Source of the DNA: Gavia stellata
Taxonomy: Eukaryota; Chordata; Aves; Gaviiformes; Gaviidae
Assembly (NCBI RefSeq): GCF_030936135.1
Contig: NC_082597.1
Location: 76,614,495-76,678,494 of the forward strand
Direction: 5' to 3'
DNA length: 64,000 nt
Part shown: piece by piece, positions 46,401 to 59,540 of the stretch
Layout: every line of letters begins with the position of its first letter
Numbering within the stretch: position 1 is the first letter of the stretch
Notes under the pieces: generated by a model
What the model was told of the DNA's origin: nothing
What the model saw: only the letters and a program-made list of their open reading frames with translations
The model's database searches: none
Position numbers and translations under genes: made by a program

Positions 46401-47940
46401 CATGGGAAGCGCAACCCTTTAGGGAGCTAAGTGACAGTACAGCTGTGCTGATTTACTGAGGGGCTGCCAGTAAAGACAAGAAGGGTGTCCCCAATCTCTC
46501 CTGCCATCACATACTGGAATGTGATCCAAACCACAACAGCACTGATGGCAACACATATCCAACGCTATACACGGCTCATCTGGTCTCCCCTCTATATATG
46601 GAACAGGCACATCTGCATGGTTTTATATGGTAATTGCCCTGGCAAACAGCTGCTTGTCTTTATGCTAATGACCAAACAAATGCAATGGAAGTAAGATGGA
46701 AGTAGAATTACTCATAAGTACCTCATGCCAAAGTATCCGCTGATGACATGACAAAACCAAGACCATGGCTAATTGTTGCTAAAGCAAGTGGCCCCACTCC
46801 CTTCCTCCTCAGGCTCTTCCCTGACACTCCTCTGACCCTGCTTTGACTACCCCTGAAAGCTAAAGCACCAAAAAGCCCGCTCTGCTGAAGGATTTGATTT
46901 TCTTACTGGTTTAGCTCCCAGAACTGGTTTTGCTCTACCGCAGGGTGAGACAGGCACAAACATTGTCACAGAAAGAGATGCAAGAACAGGCAGCCAGGAG
47001 GCTGCAGCCTTTTAGTACCACCAAACCTAGCTCCGTGGTAATGCCAAATTGCACACTGAGGCCTTCACAGTCCAGAACTACTGAACTTGGCCCCGTGATA
47101 CCCCTGATCAGGAAAATCTTTATTAGAGCCACTGTCCGAAGGAGACAGCTAATGCCTTGAGCACGAGCGGAAATCCTGTGAGAAGGAAAACTTGGGGCGT
47201 AGCTACCAGCTGCTACCTGAACTCACATCTAAAACTAATTCATGGCAGGCAGATTGCTATTCACCCCGTATCACATCCTCCGGCCCTCAAGGATGACTGC
47301 CATTTTTGCGTTACCAAACGAGGGGCACGCAAACAAGAGAAGGGCCTTCACATACGGCTTCCTAGTCGGTGCTTCCACAGATGCTGCCGGAATTGCCGCA
47401 AGAACCAAAAAAGGGGAATTTGAGTTCTCCGAGATTTGCTCCTCTGACTTCCACGGCAACAAAAACCATGAGTAATAGTGCAAAACCATCGGAGCTCAGC
47501 AGAAGCTAGAGAGGGTTTCTTCAGGGTTAAGAAACATCCAGCCTATTCTGAGCAACTTCTCATGCACTAGGAAACAACATGTTAGTTTAGCTGGGTAGTT
47601 CATTCACAGCCAAAGCTTCTAAATTCGCCATCTTTCAGCAGCATTACTAGTTTTAGGTTACTACAGTTACAAGAGTTAGGTATTTTCTTACGCCTCTTTT
47701 GCACAGGCTTTTCTTCCCCCTCTCGCCACAGCAAGCATTTCTACAGCTCTATTGCGATTCTCCATCTTTCTTCCTCAGACCTTATCCCTGCTCAGACCCC
47801 GACGTTCTGCAGGGCACGTCCGCCTGGGAATATGATAGCCAACTGCACTCTCCCCTGTCACCAGTTCTGCTGTCTTTCCACCCTCTCACCCAAGCCAGCC
47901 TGTCACCGCTGGCAGAGAGGAGCTGCACATTTCTCCATCC
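43430..47940. other. No gene recognised; GC-rich patches
   Basis: A small CpG-enriched patch lies at 43.43-43.57 kb and a GC-rich, repeat-like stretch at 44.0-44.75 kb. The rest is ordinary. Open frames on both strands around 44.1-44.8 kb overlap one another and look compositional. Confidence 0.5.
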
Positions 47941-48360
47941 CATCTGACCCTTTCCTCTTCATCCTCCCACCACGCTGCTGCCATTCACCTGGATCCACAG
48001 CTTCAGCATTCGAGTAGTCCTTCTCAGGTGGGATGGAGCCCCCTCCGCCCGCAGCACACGCGGACACTGTACACGCAGCTCCCTTCCCCGTGGCTGCTAT
48101 ACGCAGCCGCACCCTCGCCAGCTCCCTCCGACAGCGATGCCTGCACAGCAGAAACCCTCTCAAAGCTGTGTAGGGATCCGAGGGAAGCTCCCCTTCACAA
48201 CCCGCAGCCGAAATGCCTTCCCACCACCGGGAGGGACACCCCCCTGCCCGCCTGGACCGCAGGAACCGCCATCTGCAGAGCTCCCACCGGGCAGGGCAGT
48301 GGCACGGAGCCAGCTCAGAGCCGCCCGGGGGTCCCGGCTGAGGGCGGCCGTGCGCGGCCG

Positions 48361-48400
48361 CCCCCCCCCGCCCTGGCAGCCCCCCCCCCGCCCTGGCAGC
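48361..48400. repeat. 20-bp perfect tandem duplication with C9 runs
   Basis: Two identical 20-bp units, CCCCCCCCCGCCCTGGCAGC, lie in the CpG island. Confidence 0.95.
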
Positions 48401-48724
48401 CCTCCCGGCCGCTGCGCCCGACGAGGCGAGCGGAGCCGCCGTCCCGCGAGCAGTCGGCTCCAACCCACACCTAAGGGCTGCCCACAGGGCGGCTGCTGGC
48501 CGGCACCGCGGTGGACGGGGACGCGCTGCGCTCATGGAAAATCTCCCCGTGGAAAAATACACCTTTCCCCGAGCGGCGACGGAGGACGAAGCCACCCAGC
48601 CCCGCCTGACGAGCAACCGAGGCCCGCGTCCCCCTCGCCCCGGCTGCACCCGGGCGCCGTCGCGGGGCTGCGCCGCCCGCCCCGCAGCTCCGGCCGCGGC
48701 CCCCGGCCCCGCGCCCCGCCTCAC

Positions 48725-48790
48725 CTCCCGGGCCGCCGCTCTGCGCCCGCCGCGAAGCGCCGCTCCCTCCCGCAGCCCCGGGCATCACCG
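48725..48790 (-). other. Candidate noncoding first exon with donor
   Basis: On the minus strand the segment ends GGCCCGGGAG before GTGAGGCGGGG, a good donor. The 5' limit is unknown. It could splice to the acceptors at 35542 and 25147. Inference only. Confidence 0.3.
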
Positions 48791-48871
48791 ACGGCGCCCG
48801 CCCTCCCCCGCCGCCCCCCGCCGGTCCCGCCTCCGGACGGGCCCCGGCCGCCCTCTCCCAGGGGCCGCCCC

Positions 48872-48901
48872 GTCGGGTCGGGTCGGGTCGGGTCGGGTCG
48901 G
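48872..48901. repeat. (GTCGG)6 pentanucleotide microsatellite
   Basis: Six perfect GTCGG units, each with one CpG, lie in the CpG island. Likely length-variable. Confidence 0.95.
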
Positions 48902-49330
48902 TCCAGCCAGAGCCGCCGGGGAAACGGAGCCGTTACTCGCCAGAGCCGCCCCCGCGCCCCGGGGCGGGCGGCATCGCCCCCCCCGCCCCCGACGGCACCG
49001 AGGAACGGCTCCTCCCTGGGCAAGGGGGGGTGGATTGGGGTTTCTTAATTCGGAATATACCATTTCAAATTGCCGTAAGGCTTTTTTTCCCTCGCGCTCT
49101 CCTCCCCACCTCCAGGAATTGCTCCTCTACCCCGGGGCCGGTAATCTGAGCCACGCTGTTCACCGCAATTTTACCTGTGGTCACGCTATGACGCGTGAAG
49201 CGGAGCGCAAGTCACGGTGCGTGTCGGCGCTTGGTAGCGCATCGCCCGCGGCCGGTGGGGCGGCAGCGGGGACGGCTGGTGGGGGATTAACCCGACCCTC
49301 ACGGCCCGAGGGGCTGGGGAACGACGGGCA

Positions 49331-49654
49331 GGAGGAGCAGGCGAGGATGGGCGCTTCCTACATCGTTTGACGCCAAGGGAGACGATTACAAGGCTAACAC
49401 GGAATCAACGGTGATGTGAGACCGAACAGTTTAGTTAAAAAAAAAAAAATCAGCCCGCAGATGAGCTGCTTACATGTTGCAAAGCAAGTTTCGTATCTAC
49501 CCTCAGGAAGGAAGAAGTTTTGCCTAAATTAATCCTGGCAAATTATTGCTTAACAAGTTCTTAATGAGCGTGAATAAAGAAGGGAAATTTGGGCTTTCAT
49601 CTAGAAAAGAACCTTTGACTGCAAGGCGGTTAGGGGGTGGAGTAAACTGTGTGG
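49331..49654. other. Downstream edge of CpG island, nothing recognised
   Basis: AT-rich sequence with an A-run near 49.44 kb. Confidence 0.5.
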
Positions 49655-49800
49655 GAAGATCACCAGAGATTTTGGGAAGCAGGTTAGACGATAATCAGGA
49701 ATGGTTCAGATGGATGTAATCCTACCTGGAGCAGGGGTTGGACACGAGCTCTTTTGAGATGCCTTCCAGCCCTGTTTTTTACAATTCCCATGATACAGCA
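49655..49800 (+). mobile_element. Old CR1-like 3' fragment
   Basis: It contains AGGTTAGACGATAATCAGGA, TAATCCTACCTGGAGCAGGG, GTTGGACACGAGCTC and GATGCCTTCCAGCCC, the pattern of an older CR1 3' end. Confidence 0.6.
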
Positions 49801-50079
49801 TGTTATTTATGTGTTACAAAACAGTGTACCCGTGAGGAACATTTCCAGAAAAGAAATTTTGACATTTGCTTTAAACAAGAAACATCTTTTCCCCACAATT
49901 AAGTAATCGGAAACTGCTCCCCTCCCTGAAATAATGTTAAACTATTTCTTTTATAAGAATAGGCCTTAATCAAATTTGAAGGTAAAATGGATTTCAAGAT
50001 ATTTTTGTCTGCCCCGCTGAGCAGAATTTAGATTAATCAGGCAAAGTTGCCACCGAAGGTGTCGACGCTCACCCTCCTT

Positions 50080-50140
50080 GGAGCAAGGCATCAGGCCAGA
50101 TGACTTCCTGAGATCCCTTCCCACCTCAGTTTTTCCACAT
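50080..50140 (+). mobile_element. Short CR1-like 3' remnant
   Basis: AGGCCAGATGACTTCCTGAG followed by ATCCCTTCCCACCTCAG resembles the CR1 3' end. It is short, so the call is tentative. Confidence 0.4.
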
Positions 50141-53100
50141 TTCTGAGCTGCACAAGCAGCACCCTCAGCAGCCCATGGCACTGAGCCCAGGGATGCTGCT
50201 CTTTGCCTGGTCCCTGGGTGAAAGCAGGCATCGGATGCCGGGGAAGGCAAGATGGGGTTTGTGAACTCGGGCGTGTTGAGGGCCAAACAGCTACATCATG
50301 AGAGCTCGTAGGGCGAGCACAGTATCTGCAGCACTGCCACGCACAAGCACCCTGTGAAATGGTAACAGCAGTGGGGAAGGAGGACCTGAAGCCCGGCGAT
50401 CTCTCCAGAAGGTTGCCAGATCCAGGATTTAGCTCCATGGGGCTGCTACAGCAGAGATGGTAAAGTCTTAGTCTCTGGGTATGGAGACGTACCTAAACAG
50501 CAGAATTTGGATCACACGCATGCCTCTGGGCCATTTTATCATTAGCTTCTGGACTGTCAGCTTACAGCCCCGTGTAAACTGCCACTGGCTTGGATTTGCC
50601 TTAAAGCGCTAATGTGCAAGTGGCACAGCTGCCTGCGTGCTCGAAGGAGGCAATAACCTGGCGAGTACCCCAAGGATGCTAGCCAGCCCTGCTTGCAAAT
50701 CCGAGCCGGGGTACGCTAGGTCTCGGGGAGACGAGACAGGCTGCGGGAGGCAAATGACCTACCCCCAGCTGCTGTAAAGAGCATAGCACCATGCACGTCA
50801 TCCTCCAAAGCACCTGGCAGAACAAGGGCAGCATCACCTGCAAGCTAATTTCACAGCTGCAAATCACCTGAATAAACAGTTTTTCAGTGCTTTCAGCCTG
50901 GTTTTGATCTGATGAGCAATTTCCTACCTTGTCTGTCAGCCAGTGAGGTGGCTTTGGTTTGAACTGGGAGAGGAGAGCAGCTGGGGAGGGTTGCTATGAT
51001 GCTACAGGTGGCTTCATCCTCATCCCTGTTTCAACATAAGCCAGTGAGCTGCTGGCCGGGGCTGAGTCCTGCTGCTGGGAAGGTCTGTGCGTCAGCCACC
51101 GAGGTGCAGGTGCTGGAAAGGGCTTACACAAAAATTATTCCTGTGAAAGAGGTGTAATCACAGCACTGGTCTCTGCCTGGGAAATAAGTAAATGGCTTAC
51201 CAAAGGTGGGGAGGGAGAAGGGTGTGGCATGGCTGGCACTTAGCGATTAGATTATAATGTCCCACGTCGGGAGCGAGGTGAGAGAAGGAGGTGGAGGAGG
51301 GAGGACGTACATCCGTTCACGGCGGCAGAAGAGGCACATGCTTTGGGTCGCCTGCATGCAGCACAGGGGGAAAGAAGGCAGCCAGTGGGGTCATTAAGCT
51401 CTTGCAGTATCAGTCTCCCAGATATTATACATGTTTTACTGCTGTTATACGTACCTTTTCCTTGATGGACAGACTGTAGCCTAGATGTTCATGGAGCTGA
51501 AAGGCCCAAAGCGGTAAATGGGCATAACTGAGGGCACGATCTTGCCCTTGGGGCTGTTCTTCCCTGCCCGAGGGCTGCCTCCTGCAGGTACCAGGGACAT
51601 CTGGTGCAGCACTGCTCCCTCCTTTCTGTCCAGCAGCTCCTCGCGGGGTCACATTGAGGGGCGGCTCATCCCGGGGCGTTGTGGACGGTGACTTGGTGGC
51701 CAGGCTGAAAGACGTCCACATCTGCTCTCCTTCCTCCCACTTTTCAACCTCAGCTGTTGGCTTTGCTCCTGCTGTCTCTTCTGGCTTTGGTTTTAAACAA
51801 ACCAGAAGTATCCCCTCTCTTCAGAACAGCACAACAAATCCTCTCATGATGCGGCCACCAGCGCTTGTCTGGTCTTCTCCTGATAGGAGCCAGATTGCAG
51901 ACTGAGACCCTTAAACCACCTGCCTTTATTGTGCTACGGTGCCAAAGGGATGGTATTCCTGATCAGTCATAATGCAATCGAAATTGGAGCACATTCCCAT
52001 TGCCAGGTTTTCTTGATCAAACTTCTGTGAGAGGAAAGAAGAAGAAAAAAATAAAGTGAATGGTTTTGCTAGTAGACACTCGCCCCTTGAAATGAAGTCA
52101 CTGAGCTGCCACTAAGAGACTTTTCTTTTAAATGAAGTTGGCAGATATGGATAAATCCTTTTAGAAGCATTAGCTTGTTAGGATGGTATCATATTTGTCA
52201 ATCCGTATTCACCAACGAGGGATGCACTCTGATAAATTTTGCCAATTGAGTCAAGTGTGATGATAAGCATCATGTCCAGAGAGTGGATTAGAAATGAAGA
52301 TGCGATAAGAGGGAAATTGGAACAGCGTGGTATCTTCAGACAGAAGGCAGGATGGCTGCTACATAATTTAAACCCAAAGGGAGGTGTGCTACTGCAAGCG
52401 TAAGAGCCTTCAGCTGGACGAAAGGCCAGGAGCCGTCTGCTTTGCACAAAAACGGGCCAAGGGCGTCTCTGCTTCAGCTTTCTGCCTGGCCAAGCTCACT
52501 CAGGACAGGAATCAGTGAGGGCGACCCCCTTGTATCTATAGCTGGCTGCAGGAAGATCTAGAAACGTGTGCGTGCATGGAAATCAAGGACATTTCTCCAT
52601 CTCTGTAGGAGCCTGAGATTGCAAAATGTTTCCTTGGCCCAAGTCCAAAGTAAAAGAGTGTTGAATTAATAATCGCCACCAAATTAGGTTGGGTCGTATT
52701 TAAAAGTTTTGTGCTGATTGTATCAAATAATTTTAATTTCTATTGTATTTAAATAACTCAAAATTCAAATAATGTTTCCAAAGGAATAATTGTTTTGAGG
52801 TGGAGGGAAAATGTTTGCTCAGAATGTCTCAAATTTGGAAAATTTTTTGCCAACCTTCATTTCCCTGCATCACGTTTGCTTTTAATTTTGATATTCACTA
52901 AAATTCACTCCTTCCTGCCAGAAGGCCAGTTTGAAAGAAATGTCAGAAAAACCAAAATAATTGAAAAATCCCAAATTGACTCCACTGATCATAGCAATGA
53001 TTTTCTAAGACAAATTTCATAGCTAATAATAAGGGTCCACATCTGTAAAGCTGTGTAATGCTGACAGAGTCCCTGGAGTCAGTAAGAATTGCCAGTCCCC

Positions 53101-56100
53101 CTGAATCAGGTGGTTCTGACTTGGGCACTGAGATTAAGTTACAAACACCCACTGTTTGCCTTGCACCTCTCCTTGCGTTTCCATATATTTGTTAATGTTT
53201 ATCGCTTATCAGATTAATATTACCATCCAAGGGCATAGCACGGAGTTTTCCTGACCTAAGGAAAGCAGTTGCAGCATTTCCCAGCTCTAGTGCAGCACAC
53301 AACAAAATACTCATTTTTCACAGCTTAACCTACCGTGGGGTGTAGATATAATTAACATGGTGAGGACAGCCCTAAAAACAACTGACCATTGTGTTCCTAC
53401 ACGAATAAAGGTCATTAATAAAGTCCTGTGTTACTCTTTTGTTCAACGTGGTCTTTAAGGATAGTTGTTGAGTTAAATATTACACTTTAAATGTGAATTA
53501 CTCTTTACTCTGAGGCTATTTGGAAGTAAAATACATTTATAGTCTTAAACGTAGGCGGATGCAGAAGGTCCATTTTCATTTTTGAAGTAGATGTACCATT
53601 TTGATAAGAAACCTGTAGAGGTTTGAAAGTAGCGTGTGACTGACTGAGATTTCTGAGCCACCAAAGCTAACTTGCGAAACAGGCAGAAAGGCTCAAGTAG
53701 GGGGATAGGCGTGGACACATTCCCGCCCGTCACCCAGCTCACAGAAATATTGTGTAACAAAGAGGGTTTTCCCACTTCTTTGTGTGTTGCAAAGCGTTTG
53801 ACATTTGTCTAGGCTAATTCCAGAGGAGCTGTCTGGTTTTCCTGTTGGCAGTATCCCTCCTTGGTCCCACCTCTGTCCCTGCCGGTCCGGCCGGTGAGAG
53901 CTCCAGGTTCCTGAGCATGAGGCCAGAGCCTGAGTCTAAAGGATTAGCAGGTGCTTAAGCACTGACCTAGCCATGTGCTAGAGGTGCTGTATAAGACAAA
54001 AACCCCACAACACCTACACAAACCAGAAATTACCCAGCCCCCAGTAAAATCTATCCAGCTCCAGGATGGGGCACAACAGCAGCGTTAGCAGACCCACTGA
54101 AATGCCAGGGAAAAACATGGTCATGGAAGATTTTCACTCCCCCTGAGACAAACAATGCCAACACATCGCACTTATCAAGTTTGAAGCAAGTATTTAACCA
54201 GTGAAATAGAGTCCTTTTGTTCGCACACAGAACTGCTGATGTTTATTGCGATTTTCCTGGTCTCCAGCAGGCCACGGGTAGCTGATGTTGATTAGGTAAC
54301 GTTTTCTGCAACTCATCCTCTTCTTGAAGTTTCATGGTCTTTCAACAACCCCAATGTCTTTCCTGGGCATTGTGTTAGGCTTAATTTTGTTTGGTTTGAA
54401 TTTGAAAAGTAGAATTGGTAGCACATGCATACTATTTGCTGTTTCCTCTAATCATTCATCCTAGCCACCGGTGAATTGATAAGGAAGGAGGAGCTGGCGT
54501 GAAAACCGGAGTGGTTTTCCACAGCAGCCATGGAGTCGGCAAACACAGCAGGACCGCGCTGCTCTTACTCCTGACCAGCAGGTAACTCTTGTATTCACTA
54601 GCAACAGCAGGCAGGTCTGCCTTAAGCCCTTGGTACGACAACAAAGAGAGAAGGAAAAATATCATTGCTTACAATGGCAGGGGAGAATTAGGAATTAATC
54701 ACACCGCTGTGACTGCAGGGCTCCTGGCACGGCGGGCTCCCAGCCCTGGGAAGACAGGCACTCCCTGCCTTGGGAAAACGTTTTCCTGGATTAAGAGCCC
54801 AGAGCAGGCACAGCCTCAGGGACGGCTTAGGAGACTCTTGCACATCAGACGTCCCCCGCACTGTGAAGCTGTGGTTGGTGCAAAGAAGTCATGCCCACGC
54901 TTCCCCCAAAGCTGCTGCTGCTGCTCAGGGCTCACCCACCGCTCACCCACCCAGCTCGCTTGGAGGGCTGCGGCAGGCGGGGGAGCCTCAATAAGCATTG
55001 CAAATTTTTGCTTTCCCTGGCTTCAGAGCAAAAATAACAGCCAATCTACAGCTGGTTAACTAAAATAAAACAAACCCAAAATAAAACGAAGCTAAAAACA
55101 GCAGAGCTGCGCACAGTGGTTAGTGGTTTGGGGACGGTCAGCTGGAGAGGCCATGCTTGCGTGTGTCACGAGCAGGTGAAGTTCGAAGGACCTTTCCCAG
55201 GCTGTGATTCCCATCTCCAAGGGGAGAGTAGAAACCCCTACCCTCCCCAGGTTTTCCTCAAGAGCATCTAAGGCGGCAAGTGCCAGGATCGCCAGGAGCC
55301 ACAACTCTAATTTTGGCTCTGATGCAACACGACCCTGGGAGCAGTGGCAGTAGGGACTCCCCTGCAATAAATCAGCACTGACAGCTGAGATCTCCACCCA
55401 GAGCCATCATTTGCTGAGGGCACGGCCCCTGTGCCAGCCTCTTCCCAGCCCCTTTTACTCCGGGAGTCAAGGCACAGGTCCTAAAAAAGGCAGCTTTGCC
55501 TTTTTCCAAAGCCAATGAGGACAGCAGGCAGCTGCAGCCCAGCCAGGCTGGCCTCTCCTGGTGCATCCTTCCTGTGCCCTCCCTGCACCTTAAGGGTTTT
55601 CGGGACCCCTTTTAACCAGAAAGACCGCAGACACCAGGGAAAGCCTCTTCTGTGCTTTATACCCCTTCTGCTCTGTTCAACTCCAAGCCCAACACTGTGG
55701 CCAGGCAGTGCTCCTGCCTGGGTGCCAGCATCCCCACAACATCCCTGTTCCCACAGCTGGAGATGGCCCTGCCAGCCTCCCTGGGAGGGAGCGCCGTCCA
55801 AAAACCCTGGTGCTGCTGCCACACCGGTAGCGATGAGAGCACTGGGATAAGCAACGGCACAAAGACCAGCGGAGAAGCGATGGTTTGCCAACAGCCGGTG
55901 CACGGTCCGGGTGCTGCCCGCAGCAGTGCCTGCCCTCCCGTACACATCACCTGCTCTGGGCCCCTTCGTTTGCCATGCAGGGAGGAGCAGACCCCCGGGA
56001 AGCAGCTCCCGAAAGAGCAGTGTATTAAAGCAAACAGGAGCTGACCTGGGGGAGTCTCTTGACATGCCAGGCTGTGAACCGCGACAGCTCAGAAGGGCTT

Positions 56101-58894
56101 CTCAATATGCACGTTGGCTGTCCCTGAGGTGGGTGCCGGCATGTCAGGCACAGGAGCCAGTGCCATTAGCCATCACAGCCAGAGCTGCCTTTTTGTGCCC
56201 TTACACACTACAGTAATACCTAAAAATAACCATCGAGACCCCTCCTGCCCTCCTGGGACTTTGAGGATACCTAAAATCATTTCAGGTGTATGGACATCTT
56301 TGGTTCCCACCTAGTAGCTTCCTAATTTTGGATGCTGAGGATTTCTCTTAGATGCCAATGGCTCTGCGTACTGGATGTCAGAACAAGGTTTGCATCCTGG
56401 CTGGAAGCCTAGAGATGGGAGCTCAGCCACTGGAGGGACTTACTCAGCACCGGAGGGTGCTTGTTTCAAGCTATTGTCTCACCTCCTGTTTTTTTTCCCA
56501 GTAACTCAACCAATCAATAGATTATTACAGTAAAAAAATACGTGTTTGGATTTGCACAAAATATTTGGATATCCTGCCAGGCCAGGGTTTGGCCTGTGTG
56601 CTGCGTTTAGTGCCCTGAGTTCCTGCAGTCAGCACAAAGCTACTGCACACCTGCATGATGCATCTGGCTATTTCGGCTTGCTCCCCTCTGCTCCAGATCC
56701 CACATCTCCTCACCGCTCCAACAGGCTGTCCCTCCTCCGCAGGGTAACATCCACAGGAGCCTACCCACGGAGCTGATCTGGTTGCTCCGAGCTCTTTCTG
56801 AGTGACCGGCCAGCAGCAGGCAGCCGTACCCCACGGACCCCTGCAGCACCCCTCAGCAGCACCCCTGCCTGCCCCGCAGGTACACCAGGCACCCTGGGCA
56901 GGGACAGGACATCTCGTGGATCCATCACCCCGTGAAGCACGCGGTTCCTATCTGGGATGCTCCCGCTCAGCCCTTCCCGTGGCACCCCGCTCTCTGGCCC
57001 TGGTTCTCGCCCCCCGGCCCAGCAGCTTCACGGCATTCCTGGGTGATCCTGCCTGTCCAGCCACAGGAGGCAGATTGCTTCATCTGAACAACTTAATGGC
57101 AGCTAATGATGGCACGGTCCGCTGGCGCTGCCTGGTCAGGATGCTCCTTCCAAAGGGCTTGAAAAAATATAGGGCGTTTTGAACTGCAATGGTAACTTTT
57201 AAATGCCTGCCTTGAATAGCTCTTAGTCTTGAAGCAAGTTTAAGAAATTAGAACAAAACCAAAGCCCATAATAAGGAACAGCAGCAAAGTTTTCAGATTC
57301 TTATATCTCAACCACCCCCCCCACCCGCCCCACCCCTTAAAAGAAAAGCATTTTTCTGAAGAAAAATGAAGAAAAAGGTCGGAAGCAAAATGGCAGGAGA
57401 AAGGCCACCGACCCCAGTCTGCCTGACAGTTTTTTCACAGTATGTGGATTTCAAGGGGTGTTGGGTCTTAGTCGGGGTATTGCACCACATGTCAAAGTGT
57501 GGCGAACAGGCTCTGTCCTGAGAGCAGGGATGGACGTGAAATTATTTTAAAGTCCCTTGTGAAATGATGTGCGGGTTTGCAAGTTGCATTTTCTTCCCTT
57601 TTCTAATGATGCCAGGGGATCGCCTCGCCCACGAACATGAGACCATCTGGAAAATGTCATCCAGCACGTTATTCCCTGTGCCAGAGGGATATTTATAGAT
57701 AAAGTAAATCATGTTGTCATGATCGAAACAAATAAGGAAAGGCCCCAAGAGAATGGAGTGCCTCTGCCCCTGACTCTGTGCATGACTTTGCCTGATGAGG
57801 GGGTGCCGGTGCCTGGTGGCCCCCCATGCCCACGGGGTGCCATCACCCCCCAGAAGCTGGCTGTCCCCACCACACCGTGGAGGACGGGTGCAGGACCAGC
57901 CAGACACGTGTGCCGAGCTACAGAGCAGGGGTGGCACCTGCAAGACAGTGCACGCTAAGGCATCCCTGTTTTGTGAGCAAGCCGTGGCATGAAGCCTGCC
58001 CTGGTCCGAAAGGCAAGCGAGACCTCAGCTCCCCTGCCTCTCACCCCCCGCCACGTCCGAAACAGGCTGAAATACCTCACCAGCTCAGGCGCAGCCCCAC
58101 TGCCGTGTGTGATCGGCACAGCTACATGTTGCGATGGTGGCTGCCAGCGGTTCCCGCACACCACCACCACACCGCGCTTCCTCTCTGTCAGCAATAAGCG
58201 TGCCAGTGACAGAAACCCAGAGGCTTCACTTGGGTCTTCACCCATCCTCCAAACCCCTGCTTTGATACAGCAAACTGAGCAACTGAACGTTTTCACCTCA
58301 AAAGCCAGTCAGTTTTGAAGAGCAGACAGGAGTGCTCTAACCGGTCCCTCCAGCAGACGTGCCCTCCCGCAGCGGGACTCCCCCAAAGCCCCTTGCCCAA
58401 ATTCGCTCTACGTCATCTGTCTTTGCGTCAGCTGGGATGGCCAACCGTGCAGCCACAAAACCGTGTACGGCTCAAAGGTTTGTATATTTTGGACAGAAAA
58501 TAAGGTAATTTCAAAGGAGTTTCTCACAACAAGTGACGCCCTTCCCCTCAGCTGAGCAATTCGGAGTATTAAACATTTGAACATAACCCACTTAACAACA
58601 TACTGCCTTTGCCTTCTGGAAAGTACAATCCATTGAGCTCAGGCCAGGTCTCATTCGAAACTTCCTAAATTTACTCATGGAAAATTAAATATTTGCTTTA
58701 GATAGGCAGATATTTGCACATAATGAAACCAAAATGGTTTCAGGCTCCCATTTGTAAAACTAATCGGTATCATTCGCTTTGCAGCGCTACCTAGGGTAGC
58801 TCCATGATGCAATGTTATGGTCATGGAAATGAAATGAAGAGCATATGACTGACCTACCACAGCTCAGGTCTGTCTTCCCAAATGCCTCTGGCTG
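50141..58894. other. Gene-free stretch
   Basis: No exon of a known gene was recognised. GC rises in 54.5-57.2 kb, giving overlapping open frames on both strands (for example minus 55481-56065, 194 codons) with no family features. An alternating C/A-rich patch with C runs lies near 57.31 kb. ARFGAP3 exons, expected next by synteny, were not found. Confidence 0.5.
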
Positions 58895-59540
58895 GGGATC
58901 ACCAAGTCCGGCAGTGAGCGCTTGCAGCCCAGAAAGCCAACCGTATCCTGGGCTGCATCAAAAGCAGCGTGACCAGCAGGTCGAGGGAGGTGAGTCTCAC
59001 CCCCAACTCCGCTCTGGTGAAACCCCACCTGGAGTACTGCGTCCAGCTCTGGGGCCCCCAACATGAGAAGGACGTGGACCTGTGGGAGTGAGTCTGAGGA
59101 GGGCCACGAAGACGATCAGAAGGCTGGAACACCTCTCCTATGAAGACAGACTGGGAGAGTTGGGGTTGTTCAGCCTGGAGAAGAGAAGGAGAGACCTATT
59201 GCTGCCTTTCAGTACTTAAAAGGGGCTTATAAGAAAGATGGGGACAAACTTTTAGCAGGGCCTGTTGCAATAGGACAAGGGGTAATGGCTTTAAGCTGAA
59301 AGAGGGTAGATTTAGATTAGATATTCAGAAGAAATTCTTCACCATGAGGGTGGTGAGGCACTGGAACAGGCTGCCCAGGGAAGTTGTGGATGCCCCAACC
59401 CTGGAAGTGTTCAAGGCCAGGTTGGATGGGGCTTTGAGCAACCTGGTCTAGTGGAAGGTGTCCCTGCCCATGGCAGGGGGGTTGGGACTAGATGATCTTT
59501 AAGGTCCCTTCCAACCCAAACCTTTCTATGATTCTATGAA
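58895..59540 (+). mobile_element. CR1 LINE 3' part, about 0.65 kb
   Basis: Typical sequence: CATCAAAAGCAGCGTGACCA, CACCTGGAGTACTGCGTCCA, GCTCTGGGGCCCCCAACA, TTCAGCCTGGAGAAGAGAAG, GGCACTGGAACAGGCTGCCC, AGGTTGGATGGGGCTTTGAG and AAGGTCCCTTCCAACCCAAA, ending TTCTATGATTCTATGA. It is the least diverged CR1 in the window. It is 5'-truncated and noncoding. Confidence 0.96.

Larger units (their letters stand above)
47950..49330 (-). promoter_or_regulatory. CpG island, candidate A4GALT promoter and noncoding exon
   Basis: A strong CpG island of about 1.4 kb with AT-rich flanks. No recognisable protein begins in it. It lies 13 kb upstream of A4GALT copy 2, and mammalian A4GALT has noncoding first exons far upstream in a CpG island on the same strand, so that is the best explanation. 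A minus-strand donor candidate CGGGAG followed by GTGAGG has its exon side at 48725 and above; another (GATCCAG followed by GTGAAT) lies at 47989. ARFGAP3, the next gene in human order, is a less likely owner because its promoter end should lie farther away. Long open frames (up to 303 codons) here are due to GC richness. Confidence 0.55.

Noticed and set aside
47903-49370. Open frames of 100-303 codons on both strands in the 48-kb CpG island
   Set aside because: Same compositional effect. The minus-frame stretch IPPEKDYSNAEAVDPG before a GTGAAT donor looked protein-like, but no acceptor, start or family supports it.
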